Below, piece after piece: positions 49,941 through 59,645 of a DNA stretch of 64,000 nucleotides. This DNA is from Theropithecus gelada (taxonomy: Eukaryota > Chordata > Mammalia > Primates > Cercopithecidae). A program made the translations under genes and the position numbers. Under the pieces are notes generated by a model. It was not told the DNA's origin. It worked only from the letters and a program-made list of their open reading frames with translations, and searched no databases. Numbering within the stretch: position 1 is the stretch's first letter; every line of letters starts with the position of its first letter. The stretch spans positions 156,997,690 through 157,061,689 of the forward strand of contig NC_037671.1 of NCBI RefSeq assembly GCF_003255815.1. The letters are read 5' to 3'.

Positions 49941-50967
49941 GGGGGGCGGAGCAAGATGGCCGAATAGGAGCAGCTCCAGTCTTCAACTCCCAGCGCCAGC
50001 GACACAGAAGACCGGTGATTTCGGCATTTTCAACTGAGGTACTGGGTTCATCTCACTGGGGAGTGCCGGACGATCTGTGCTGGTCAGCTGCTGCAGCCCG
50101 ACCAGCGAGAGCTGAAGCAGGGCGAGGCATTGCCTCACCTGAGAAGCGCAAGGGGGAAGGGAATCCCTTTTCCTAGCCAGGGGAACTGAGACACACAACA
50201 CCTGGAGAATCGGGTAACTCCCACCCCAATACTGCGCTTTGAGCAATCAGGCACACCAGGAGATCATATCCCACACCTGGCCGGGAGGGTCCCACACCCA
50301 CGGAGCCTCCCTCATTGCTATTACAGCAGTCTGTGATCTACCGGCAAGGCAGCAGCGAGGCTGGGGGAGGGGCGCCCGCCATTGCTGAGGCTTAAGTAGG
50401 TAAACAAAGCTGCTGGGAAGCTCGAACTGGGTGGAGCTCACAGCAGCTCAAGGAAACCTGCCTGTCTCTGTAGACTCCACCTCTGGGGGCAGGGCACAGA
50501 AAACAATAACAAAGCAGCAGACACCTCTGCAGACGCAAACGACTCTGTCTGACAGCTTTGAAGAGAGCAGTGGATCTCCCAACACGGAGGTTGAGATCTG
50601 AGAAGGGACAGACTCCCTGCTCAAGCGGGTCCCTGACCCCTGAGTAGCCTAACTGGGAGACATCCCCCACTAGGGGCAGTCTGACACCCCACACCTCACA
50701 GGGTGGAGTACACCCCTGAGAGGAAGCTTCCAAAGCAAGAATCAGACAGGTACACTTGCTGTTCAGAAATATTCTATCTTCTGCAGCCTCTGCTGCTGTT
50801 ACCCAGGCAAACAGGGTCTGGAGTGGACCTCAAGCAATCTCCAACAGACCTACAGCTGAGGGTCCTGACTGTTAGAAGGAAAACTATCAAACAGGAAGGA
50901 CACCTACACCAAAACCCCATCAGTACATCACCATCATCAAAGACCAGAGGCAGATAAAACCACAAAG
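49941..50967 (+). promoter_or_regulatory. L1 5' UTR with internal promoter
   Basis: This 1027-bp GC-rich leader precedes ORF1. A YY1-type motif caagatggccg lies at 49952-49962, the position where human L1 has its start-site-setting YY1 site. By family knowledge the leader carries a sense Pol II promoter and an antisense promoter. Blocks of CpGs in the first 450 bases fit a methylation-controlled promoter. Promoter function here is inferred from homology. Confidence 0.85.
50247..50441 (-). other. ORF0-position antisense frame, lacks ATG
   Basis: An antisense open frame of 64 codons lies in the 5' UTR at the position of the primate L1 ORF0. It opens at GTG (50441-50439) just downstream of an in-frame TGA; the first in-frame ATG is codon 43 (50315-50313). 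So this copy has no normal ORF0 start. Translation is doubtful, but the frame could extend through splicing or non-AUG initiation. Confidence 0.5.
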
Positions 50968-51984
50968 ATGGGGAAAAAGCAGGGCAGAAAAGCTGGAAAT
51001 TCAAAAAACAAGAGCGCATCTCCCCCGGCAAAGGAGCGCAGCTCATCGCCAGCAACGGATCAAAGCTGGACGGAGAATGACTTTGACGAGATGAGAGAAG
51101 AAGGCTTCAGTCCATCAAATTTCTCAGAGCTAAAGGAGGAATTACGTACCCAGCGCAAAGAAACTAAAAATCTTGAAAAAAAAGTGGAAGAATTGACGGC
51201 TAGACTAATTAATGCAGAGAAGGTCATAAACGAAATGAAAGAGATGAAAACCATGACACGAGAAATACGTGACAAATGCACAAGCTTCAGTAACCGACTC
51301 GATCAACTGGAAGAAAGAGTATCAGCAATTGAGGATCAAATGAATGAAATGAAGCGAGAAGAGAAACCAAAAGAAAAAAGAAGAAAAAGAAATGAACAAA
51401 GCCTGCAAGAAGTATGGGATTATGTAAAAAGACCAAATCTACGTCTGATTGGGGTGCCTGAAAGTGAGGGGGAAAATGGAACCAAGTTGGAAAACACTCT
51501 TCAGGATATCATCCAGGAGAACTTCCCCAACCTAGTAGGGCAGGCCAACATTCAAATCCAGGAAATACAGAGAACGCCACAAAGATACTCCTCGAGAAGA
51601 GCAACTCCAAGACACATAATTGCCAGATTCACCAAAGTTGAAATGAAGGAAAAAATCTTAAGGGCAGCCAGAGAGAAAGGTCGGGTTACCCACAAAGGGA
51701 AGCCCATCAGACTCACAGCAGATCTCTCGGCAGAAACTCTCCAAGCCAGAAGAGAGTGGGGGCCAATATTCAACATTCTTAAAGAAAAGAATTTTAAACC
51801 CAGAATTTCATATCCAGCCAAACTAAGTTTCATAAGTGAAGGAGAAATAAAATCCTTTACAGATAAGCAAATGCTTAGAGATTTTGTCACCACTAGGCCT
51901 GCCTTACAAGAGACCCTGAAGGAAGCACTCAACATGGAAAGGAACAACCGGTACCAGCCATCTCAAAAACATGCCAAAATGTAA
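50968..51984 (+). CDS. L1-ORF1: L1 ORF1p, RNA-binding chaperone, intact
   Basis: 338 codons, the same length as human ORF1p. ORF1p coats L1 RNA as a trimer in the cytoplasmic RNP and is needed for retrotransposition. The disordered N-terminus (about 1-50) keeps Ser-Pro sites at S18 and S27. A heptad coiled coil follows (about 52-152) with a basic Lys/Arg stretch near its end. The RRM (about 157-252) holds RNA-binding R206, R210 and R211 and Thr-Pro sites at T203 and T213. The C-terminal domain (about 253-338) is uninterrupted. The start is the first ATG after the 5' UTR, in the conserved Met-Gly-Lys-Lys context. The RRM and C-terminal domain resemble human L1 closely; the coiled coil is distinct, as is usual for lineage-specific L1s. 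Confidence 0.97.
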   Translation: MGKKQGRKAGNSKNKSASPPAKERSSSPATDQSWTENDFDEMREEGFSPSNFSELKEELRTQRKETKNLEKKVEELTARLINAEKVINEMKEMKTMTREIRDKCTSFSNRLDQLEERVSAIEDQMNEMKREEKPKEKRRKRNEQSLQEVWDYVKRPNLRLIGVPESEGENGTKLENTLQDIIQENFPNLVGQANIQIQEIQRTPQRYSSRRATPRHIIARFTKVEMKEKILRAAREKGRVTHKGKPIRLTADLSAETLQARREWGPIFNILKEKNFKPRISYPAKLSFISEGEIKSFTDKQMLRDFVTTRPALQETLKEALNMERNNRYQPSQKHAKM

Positions 51985-52047
51985 AGACCATCGAGGCTAG
52001 GAAGAAACTGCATCAACTAATGAGCAAAATAACCAGTTAATATCATA

Positions 52048-55000
52048 ATGGCAGGATCAAGTTCACACATAACAATCTTAACCTTAAATGTAAATGGACT
52101 AAATGCTCCAATTAAGAGACACAGACTGGCAAACTGGATAAAGAGTCAAGACCCATCAGTCTGCTGTATTCAGGAGACCCATCTCACATGCAGAGACATA
52201 CATAGGCTCAAAATAAAGGGATGGAGGAAGATTTACCAAGCAAATGGAGAACAAAAAAAAGCGGGGGTTGCAATACTAGTCTCTGATAAAACAGACTTTA
52301 AACCATCAAAGATCAAAAGAGACAAAGAAGGCCATTACATAATGGTAAAGGGATCAATTCAACAGGAAGAGCTAACTATCCTAAATATATATGCACCCAA
52401 TACAGGAGCACCCAGATTCATAAAGCAAGTCCTTAGAGACTTACAAAGAGACTTAGACTCCCATACAATAATAATGGGAGACTTCAACACTCCATTGTCA
52501 ACATTAGACAGATCAACGAGACAGAAAGTTAACAAGGATATCCAGGAATTGAACTCATCTCTGCAGCAAGCAGACCTAATAGACATCTATAGAACTCTCC
52601 ACCCCAAATCAACAGAATATACATTCTTCTCAGCACCACATCGTACTTATTCCAAAATTGACCACGTAATTGGAAGTAAAGCACTCCTCAGCAAATGTAC
52701 AAGAACAGAAATTATAACAAACTGTCTCTCAGACCACAGTGCAATCAAACTAGAACTCAGGACTAAGAAACTCAATCAAAACCGCTCAACTACATGGAAA
52801 CTGAACAACCTGCTCCTGAATGACTACTGGGTACATAACGAAATGAAGGCAGAAATAAAGATGTTCTTTGAAACCAATGAGAACAAAGATACAACATACC
52901 AGAATCTCTGGGACACATTTAAAGCAGTGTGTAGAGGGAAATTTATAGCACTAAATGCCCACAAGAGAAAGCAGGAAAGATCTAAAATTGACACTCTAAC
53001 ATCGCAATTAAAAGAACTAGAGAAGCAAGAGCAAACACATTCGAAAGCTAGCAGAAGGCTAGAAATAACTAAGATCAGAGCAGAACTGAAGGAGATAGAG
53101 ACACAAAAAACCCTCCAAAAAATCAATGAATCCAGGAGTTGGTTTTTTGAAAAGATCAACAAAATTGACAGACCACTAGCAAGACTAATAAAGAAGAAAA
53201 GAGAGAAGAATCAAATCGACGCAATTAAAAATGAAAAAGGGGATATCACCACCGACCCCACAGAAATACAAACTACCATCAGAGAATACTATAAACACCT
53301 CTACGCAAATAAACTGGAAAATCTAGAAGAAATGGATAATTTCCTGGACACTTACACTCTTCCAAGACTAAACCAGGAAGAAGTTGAATCCCTGAATAGA
53401 CCAATAGCAGGCTCTGAAATTGAGGCAACAATTAATAGCCTACCAACCAAAAAAAGTCCAGGACCAGATGGATTCACAGCTGAATTCTACCAGAGGTACA
53501 AGGAGGAGTTGGTACCATTCCTTCTGAAACTATTCCAATCAATAGAAAAAGAGGGAATCCTCCCTAACTCATTTTATGAGGCCAACATCATCCTGATACC
53601 AAAGCCTGGCAGAGATACAACAAAAAAAGAGAATTTTAGACCAATATCCCTGATGAACATCGATGCAAAAATCCTCAATAAAATACTGGCAAACCGGATT
53701 CAGCAACACATCAAAAAGCTTATCCACCATGATCAAGTGGGCTTCATCCCTGGGATGCAAGGCTGGTTCAACATTCGCAAATCAATAAACATAATCCAGC
53801 ATATAAACAGAACCAAAGACAAGAACCACATGATTATTTCAATAGATGCAGAAAAGGCTTTTGACAAAATTCAACAGCCCTTCATGCTAAAAACGCTCAA
53901 TAAATTCGGTATTGATGGAACGTACCTCAAAATAATAAGAGCTATTTATGACAAACCCACAGCCAATATCATACTGAATGGGCAAAAACTGGAAAAATTC
54001 CCTTTGAAAACTGGCACAAGACAGGGATGCCCTCTCTCACCACTCCTATTCAACATAGTGTTGGAAGTTCTGGCTAGGGCAATCAGGCAAGAGAAAGAAA
54101 TCAAGGGTATTCAGTTAGGAAAAGAAGAAGTCAAATTGTCCCTCTTTGCAGATGACATGATTGTATATTTAGAAAACCCCATTGTCTCAGCCCAAAATCT
54201 CCTTAAGCTGATAAGCAACTTCAGCAAAGTCTCAGGATACAAAATTAATGTGCAAAAATCACAAGCATTCTTATACACTAGTAACAGACAAACAGAGAGC
54301 CAAATCATGAATGAACTTCCATTCACAATTGCTTCAAAGAGAATAAAATACCTAGGAATCCAACTTACAAGGGATGTAAAGGACCTCTTCAAGGAGAACT
54401 ACAAACCACTGCTCAGTGAAATAAAAGAGGACACAAACAAATGGAAGAACATACCATGCTCATGGATAGGAAGAATCAATATCGTGAAAATGGCCATACT
54501 GCCCAAGGTAATTTATAGATTCAATGCCATCCCCATCAAGCTACCAATGAGTTTCTTCACAGAATTGGAAAAAACTGCTTTAAAGTTCATATGGAACCAA
54601 AAAAGAGCCCGCATCTCCAAGACAATCCTAAGTCAAAAGAACAAAGCTGGAGGCATCACGCTACCTGACTTCAAACTATACTACAAGGCTACAGTAACCA
54701 AAACAGCATGGTACTGGTACCAAAACAGAGATATAGACCAATGGAACAGAACAGAGTCCTCAGAAATAATACCACACATCTACAGCCATCTGATCTTTGA
54801 CAAACCTGAGAGAAACAAGAAATGGGGAAAGGATTCCCTATTTAATAAATTGTGCTGGGAAAATTGGCTAGCCATAAGTAGAAAGCTGAAACTGGATCCT
54901 TTCCTTACTCCTTATACGAAAATTAATTCAAGATGGATTAGAGACTTAAATGTTAGACCTAATACCATAAAAATCCTAGAGGAAAATCTAGGTAGTACCA

Positions 55001-55875
55001 TTCAGGACATAGGCATGGGCAAAGACTTCATGTCTAAAACACCAAAAGCAACGGCAGCAAAAGCCAAAATTGACAAATGGGATCTCATTAAACTAAAGAG
55101 CTTCTGCACAGCAAAAGAAACTACCATCAGAGTGAACAGGCAACCTACAGAATGGGAGAAAATTTTTGCAATCTACTCATCTGACAAAGGGCTAATATCC
55201 AGAACCTACAAAGAACTCCAACAAATTTACAAGAAAAAAACAAACAACCCCATCAAAAAGTGGGCAAAGGATATGAATAGACATTTCTCAAAAGAAGACA
55301 TTCATACAGCCAACAAACACATGAAAAAATGCTCATCATCACTGGCCATCAGAGAAATGCAAATCAAAACCACAATGAGATACCATCTCACACCAGTTAG
55401 AATGGCGATCATTCAAAAGTCAGGAAACAACAGGTGCTGGAGAGGATGTGGAGAAATAGGAACACTTTTACACTGTTGGTGGGATTGTAAACTAGTTCAA
55501 CCATTATGGAGAACAGTATGGCGATTCCTCAAGGATCTAGAACTAGATGTACCATATGACCCAGCCATCCCATTACTGGGTATATACCCAAAGGATTATA
55601 AATTATGCTGCTATAAAGACACATGCACACGTATGTTTATTGCAGCGCTATTCACAATAGCAAAGACTTGGAATCAACCCAAATGTCCATCAGTGACAGA
55701 TTGGATTAAGAAAATGTGGCATATATACACCATGGAATACTATGCAGCCATAAAAAAGGATGAGTTTGTGTCCTTTGTAGGGACATGGATGCAGCTGGAA
55801 TCCATCATTCTTAGCAAACTATCACAAGAACAGAAAACCAAACACCGCATGTTCTCACTCATAGGTGGGAACTGA
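52048..55875 (+). CDS. L1-ORF2: L1 ORF2p, endonuclease-reverse transcriptase, intact
   Basis: 1275 codons without interruption, the standard ORF2p length. ORF2p nicks target DNA and primes reverse transcription of L1 RNA there. The APE-type endonuclease (about 1-239) keeps N14, E43, D145, N147, D205 and H230. The linker keeps Y414-Y415 of the reported PCNA-binding PIP box. The reverse transcriptase (about 498-773) keeps the catalytic aspartates D600, D702 and D703, the last two in the FADD motif at 54145-54156. The C-terminal Cys/His motif CX3CX7HX4C starts at C1130. The 63-bp spacer after ORF1 matches the known layout, in which ORF2 is translated by an unconventional low-frequency mechanism. 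No defective residue was found among those checked. Confidence 0.97.
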   Translation: MAGSSSHITILTLNVNGLNAPIKRHRLANWIKSQDPSVCCIQETHLTCRDIHRLKIKGWRKIYQANGEQKKAGVAILVSDKTDFKPSKIKRDKEGHYIMVKGSIQQEELTILNIYAPNTGAPRFIKQVLRDLQRDLDSHTIIMGDFNTPLSTLDRSTRQKVNKDIQELNSSLQQADLIDIYRTLHPKSTEYTFFSAPHRTYSKIDHVIGSKALLSKCTRTEIITNCLSDHSAIKLELRTKKLNQNRSTTWKLNNLLLNDYWVHNEMKAEIKMFFETNENKDTTYQNLWDTFKAVCRGKFIALNAHKRKQERSKIDTLTSQLKELEKQEQTHSKASRRLEITKIRAELKEIETQKTLQKINESRSWFFEKINKIDRPLARLIKKKREKNQIDAIKNEKGDITTDPTEIQTTIREYYKHLYANKLENLEEMDNFLDTYTLPRLNQEEVESLNRPIAGSEIEATINSLPTKKSPGPDGFTAEFYQRYKEELVPFLLKLFQSIEKEGILPNSFYEANIILIPKPGRDTTKKENFRPISLMNIDAKILNKILANRIQQHIKKLIHHDQVGFIPGMQGWFNIRKSINIIQHINRTKDKNHMIISIDAEKAFDKIQQPFMLKTLNKFGIDGTYLKIIRAIYDKPTANIILNGQKLEKFPLKTGTRQGCPLSPLLFNIVLEVLARAIRQEKEIKGIQLGKEEVKLSLFADDMIVYLENPIVSAQNLLKLISNFSKVSGYKINVQKSQAFLYTSNRQTESQIMNELPFTIASKRIKYLGIQLTRDVKDLFKENYKPLLSEIKEDTNKWKNIPCSWIGRINIVKMAILPKVIYRFNAIPIKLPMSFFTELEKTALKFIWNQKRARISKTILSQKNKAGGITLPDFKLYYKATVTKTAWYWYQNRDIDQWNRTESSEIIPHIYSHLIFDKPERNKKWGKDSLFNKLCWENWLAISRKLKLDPFLTPYTKINSRWIRDLNVRPNTIKILEENLGSTIQDIGMGKDFMSKTPKATAAKAKIDKWDLIKLKSFCTAKETTIRVNRQPTEWEKIFAIYSSDKGLISRTYKELQQIYKKKTNNPIKKWAKDMNRHFSKEDIHTANKHMKKCSSSLAIREMQIKTTMRYHLTPVRMAIIQKSGNNRCWRGCGEIGTLLHCWWDCKLVQPLWRTVWRFLKDLELDVPYDPAIPLLGIYPKDYKLCCYKDTCTRMFIAALFTIAKTWNQPKCPSVTDWIKKMWHIYTMEYYAAIKKDEFVSFVGTWMQLESIILSKLSQEQKTKHRMFSLIGGN

Positions 55876-56088
55876 ACAATGAGATCACTTGGACTCGGGA
55901 AGGGGAACATCACACACCGGGGCCTATCATGGGGAGGGGGGCGGGGGGAGGGATTGCATTGGGAGTTATACCTGATGTAAATGACGAGTTGATGGGTGCA
56001 GCACACCAACAAGGCACAAGTATACATATGTAACAAACCTGCACGTTATGCACATGTACCCTACAACTTAAAGTATAATAATAATAAA

Positions 56089-56095
<7 letters not shown>
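55876..56095 (+). other. L1 3' UTR with G-rich tract
   Basis: This short 3' UTR contains a run of G tracts at 55931-55952 able to form a G-quadruplex, a conserved L1 feature. The last 20 bases are A/T repeats that look like extension of the tail. Confidence 0.9.
56083..56092 (+). terminator. L1 polyadenylation signals
   Basis: Two overlapping AATAAA hexamers (56083-56088 and 56087-56092) lie directly before the poly(A) run 56096-56123. Confidence 0.85.
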
Positions 56096-56119
<24 letters not shown>

Positions 56120-56124
<5 letters not shown>

Positions 56125-56131
56125 TAGTTCT
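56120..56131. repeat. L1 target-site duplication, right copy
   Basis: aaaactagttct directly after the poly(A) tail; identical to 49929-49940. The first As could also be counted as tail. Confidence 0.93.
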
Positions 56132-56278
56132 TTTCCTCTCTCCCTTCCTTCCTTCCTTCCTCCTTCCTTCCTTCCTCCCTCCCTCCCTTCCTTTCCTCTG
56201 TCCTTTCTTCCTTCAACCCTCCCTCCCTCCCTTTCATTCTTCCTTTCTTCCTCCTTCTCCCCTCTCCTTTCTTTCCCT
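56130..56278 (+). repeat. Polypyrimidine (CCTT/CTTT)n tract
   Basis: About 149 bases almost wholly C and T on this strand, with runs of ttcc units and ccct interruptions. The L1 inserted at its left edge. Probably length-polymorphic. Confidence 0.93.
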
Positions 56279-57382
56279 AGCATATACTTTATTGAGTGAC
56301 TATTCTTCAGACCTTGTGTAGGCTTGAGGATACATGACTATACAGGACAGTAGACAATGGAACTTATAGTTTAGTTGTGGGTGGGGGGGCAGACAATTTC
56401 TGAAGAAATTTAAATAATAAAATATCCAACAATGTTTAGAGAAATACTTACAGAAAAATAAAACAGAGATAACAGGCGGATCAGAAGGCTATTTCAGGGT
56501 GAGTGATCAGAAAAGTCACCACTGAGGCAATGATACTTAGGCTGAGACCACAATTAGGAAACGTCCATGCAATGTGTGGAGAAAGTAGTTTCCAGGAAGA
56601 GACAGTAGCTATTGAAAAGGGCCTGGATAGGAGGTTGGGTTATCCAGTGTGATGAAGCAAATAAAAGCTAGTGGGACTGAATTACAGTGCCCAAAGGGGT
56701 CCCTGAAGTTAGCAGAGATCAGATGAGGACCCAGACATTGTGATAACTTATATGCCATGGTAGGGAACTAAAAGCAGCAAGTGGCATAATGTATATCTAT
56801 ATCTGTATCTCTATATTTCTGTGGCTTCCATGTGAAGAATGAGGAGAAGAAGGAATAGGAGTGGTGGTTGGAAGACACTTAGGAGCCTGGCAGTGGTCCT
56901 GCAGGTTCAAGCTTGAGTGGTAGTATCACTGGAGAGAGGTAGGCAGGTGTTAGATTTAGTTTCGAGGAAGAGTCAATAGAACTTGAAGATCGGTTTTATA
57001 TACTGGGTGAAGGAAGGAGCAGAAAGAAGGATGGCTCCTAATTTTTGACTGGAGCTAAAGCTAACAAGAAGTGCCATTTGTGAGATGGGGAAGCCTGGGA
57101 AGGAAACAGGTTGGAGTTAAGTCAGGTCAAGTTTCAGATGCCTACCTAGAGGGAAGGCCAGGAAGCAGAGAACATGTAGACCGTTCTTAGGTCAAAGCAA
57201 TGCACCACTGGGGAGGGGCTCAGGACCTCGGAAACTTCACATTCAGCTTTGCTTTTGAAGCCCTCCACCTTCTTTTGAGTATATACCAGTCAGAAAACAT
57301 TCTTTTCCCTCTTTTAATTATTTTTTCAGATTTCAAAACTTATATATAACAACTATAGAGAACTCAAAATATACTGAAATTA
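56279..57382. other. Possible unassigned ancient repeat
   Basis: 56500-57180 has the texture of an old interspersed repeat (gatcagatgaggacccagac, tttcagatgcctacctaga), but I cannot name it. Confidence 0.35.
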
Positions 57383-57699
57383 TTATTATTATTATGATTA
57401 ATTATTATTTGAGACACAGTTTCACTCTATCGCACAGGCTGAAGTTCAGTGGCACGATCATGGCTCCCTGCAATCTCCGCCTCCTGGGTTCAAGCAATTC
57501 TCGTACCTCAGCCTCCCAAGTAACTGGGATTACCGATGCCTGCCACTATGCCTAGCTAATTTTTGTATTATTAGTAGAGGCAGGGTTTCACCATGTTGGC
57601 CAGGCTGGTCTCAAACTCTCGAACTCCTGACCTCAAGTGATCTGCCTGCCTTGGCCTCCCAAAGTGCTGGGATTACAGGCATGAGCCAGTGCACCCAAC
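57383..57699 (-). mobile_element. Alu with (ATT)n tail
   Basis: A full-length Alu on the minus strand; its tail has become an (ATT)n repeat (57383-57412). A perfect duplication, aatatactgaaatta, lies at 57368-57382 and 57700-57714. Confidence 0.94.
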
Positions 57700-58079
57700 A
57701 ATATACTGAAATTAAAAACAGGAAAAGAGATGAAATACTCTTATAACCTTTGTAATGATTCAATGTATGTCTAACCAGAGACCAGGCGAACTTCTTGAGG
57801 CAGGTGAAAAAACAATATAGACAGTTTTATAGTTGTTAATGGCTTCCCCTCCATTCATTTCTTGAATAACTTGAAAGTGTAAAGGCAAAGTAATTTCAGC
57901 ATCACACATAAGTTGGAAGATAGGCTGAAGGAAACTTAATTCCAGCTCCCACCAAAGGAGAATTTGTCTCAAAAATGTTTTAAGAAATGATCACATAGTA
58001 TTCAATACTTCCAGTGACAATGCTCATGATCTCACAATCTTACAAGGCAACCCACTCAATTTTAATAGCTCTGGTTGTC

Positions 58080-58720
58080 AGAAATGTATTCCCTATAGTA
58101 AGCTAAATTATTCTACTCTTTAATTATATTTATTGGGTCTTCTTTCTTCTGGGGCCTACTAAGTAGGAACTAATCCACCTTTCCTGAGCAAGACTGTCCA
58201 CTACTACTCCAAAGACAATGACCATGTCTTTCTCATTGTTCTTTCTCCAGGCAAAATATTGCCAGCTGTTTTTCATTCCTCAGGTACTCAGATTTCCCAA
58301 GGTTTCAACCATCCTTGTAATTCTTTGATATGCTCCAGTTTATCCACATGTCCATTAAAAGCTGTTTCCAGAAGGAGTCCTCTGGTGTGGTCAGCCTAAG
58401 ATAGGGTGCTATGTCAATATTACTTCCCTTGATATGAACAGTAGAATTTTAGGCTAATATTGCATTTATCAGTTTGGCAGCCACATTGTATTGAGCTAAT
58501 ACAATATGAGCTAATACTTAGAGCTTTTTCATATGAATTCCAGTTAAGTACAGTTTTATACTGTGTACATGCATGGATCATTTTTTAACAGAGTTGTTGA
58601 ACTTTACTTGTATTCCCAATGAATTTTTAACTTTTAGTTTCCTTTTATTATTTTAGAATATCACTATCTTTTAAGTCCTCATTATGTAATCTAATGTAGC
58701 CAGTCTATTAATAATGAGTT
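58080..58720 (+). mobile_element. Possible CR1/L3 relic
   Basis: ttggcagccacattgtattg and gagctaatacaatatgagc resemble L3/CR1 tails. Weak. Confidence 0.35.
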
Positions 58721-58723
58721 TGG

Positions 58724-59009
58724 AGCAGGGCACAGTAGCTTACGCCTGTAATTCCACCCGAGGCAGGTGGATCACTTGAGGTCAGAAGTTTGAGACCAGC
58801 CTGGCCAACATGGTGAAACTCCATCTCTACTAAATATACAAAAATTAGCCAGGTTTGGTGGTGCACGCCTGTAATCCTAGCTACTCTGGAGGCTGAAGCA
58901 GGAGAATCATTTTAACCTGGGAAGTAGAGGTTGCAGTGAGCCAAGATCGTGCCACTGCACTCCAGCCTGGCAAAAAAGTGAAACTCCATCTAAAAAAAAA
59001 AAAAAAAAA
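58724..59009 (+). mobile_element. AluS/J-like with small deletion
   Basis: Lacks the usual actttgggaggct segment after the first 40 bases. Duplication gagtttgg at 58716-58723 and 59010-59017. Confidence 0.9.
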
Positions 59010-59017
59010 GAGTTTGG

Positions 59018-59434
59018 GGTATGGGTTTAAAATATTAATGATTACAATTAATTCAACTTTATTAGTGCATCCTCTATAAGGATATAGTGAGAAACCCTGC
59101 AAAATACCTTACTGTCACTCAGATGCACCTATATTTAATACCCTAATCTACAGGTCCAGCAAATCAAATGCAAAATAAAATGCAGTCTTGTATAATCTGT
59201 GTGTACTGAAACCATGCCAGTCTCTAGTCATTAATGATTACAAGGTGTTCACAAACCAATTACTTCAAGTTTCACTTCGAAGTTTTTTCAAAAATTACTA
59301 TAATCTCTCCTACCTATACATTTAGTGCAGACCTTTTCCCTAAGTTCAAAAGCTGGAATATTTGTCGTCATCTGGTCTTCTGACCATCCTCTCATTACGC
59401 TAAGCAATTGATTCATTATAATATCTTGTATTTA
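59018..59434. other. No recognised feature
   Basis: AT-rich intron DNA. Confidence 0.45.
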
Positions 59435-59645
59435 TTAAATATTTTCAGTGTGTCACACACTCTACTAAGAGTTTTACATGCCTATTTCATTTAATCCTCA
59501 TGAAAGCCCATGCATTAAATATGATCTCCCTTCTTCACAGAAAAACTGTCACTTAGGTTAAGGAGTTTGCCAAGGGCCATACAATGAATAAGTAGCAAGC
59601 AGTGCAGGGATTCATACCCAGTCTAGAAGATTTCCTGCTCTTCAC
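59435..59645 (-). mobile_element. MIR
   Basis: tttcatttaatcctcatgaa then tgccaagggccatacaatga. Confidence 0.78.

Larger units (their letters stand above)
49941..56119 (+). mobile_element. Full-length LINE-1 with intact ORF1 and ORF2
   Basis: A complete L1: G-rich 5' start, 1027-bp 5' UTR, ORF1 (338 codons), 63-bp spacer, ORF2 (1275 codons), 3' UTR with a G-rich tract, two AATAAA signals and a poly(A) tail from 56096. It is framed by a perfect 12-bp duplication, and the pre-insertion site reads TT/AAAA on this strand, the complement of the L1 endonuclease target TTTT/AA. ORF lengths equal those known for human L1 and all catalytic residues checked are present. The ORF1 coiled coil differs from the human L1HS/L1PA2 form as I know it, pointing to a cercopithecoid L1 lineage (inference). 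It is antisense to MOXD1. An active or recently active copy is plausible; activity is not shown by sequence alone. Confidence 0.97.

Noticed and set aside
51060..55500. Several antisense open frames over the intact L1
   Set aside because: Shadows of ORF1 and ORF2.
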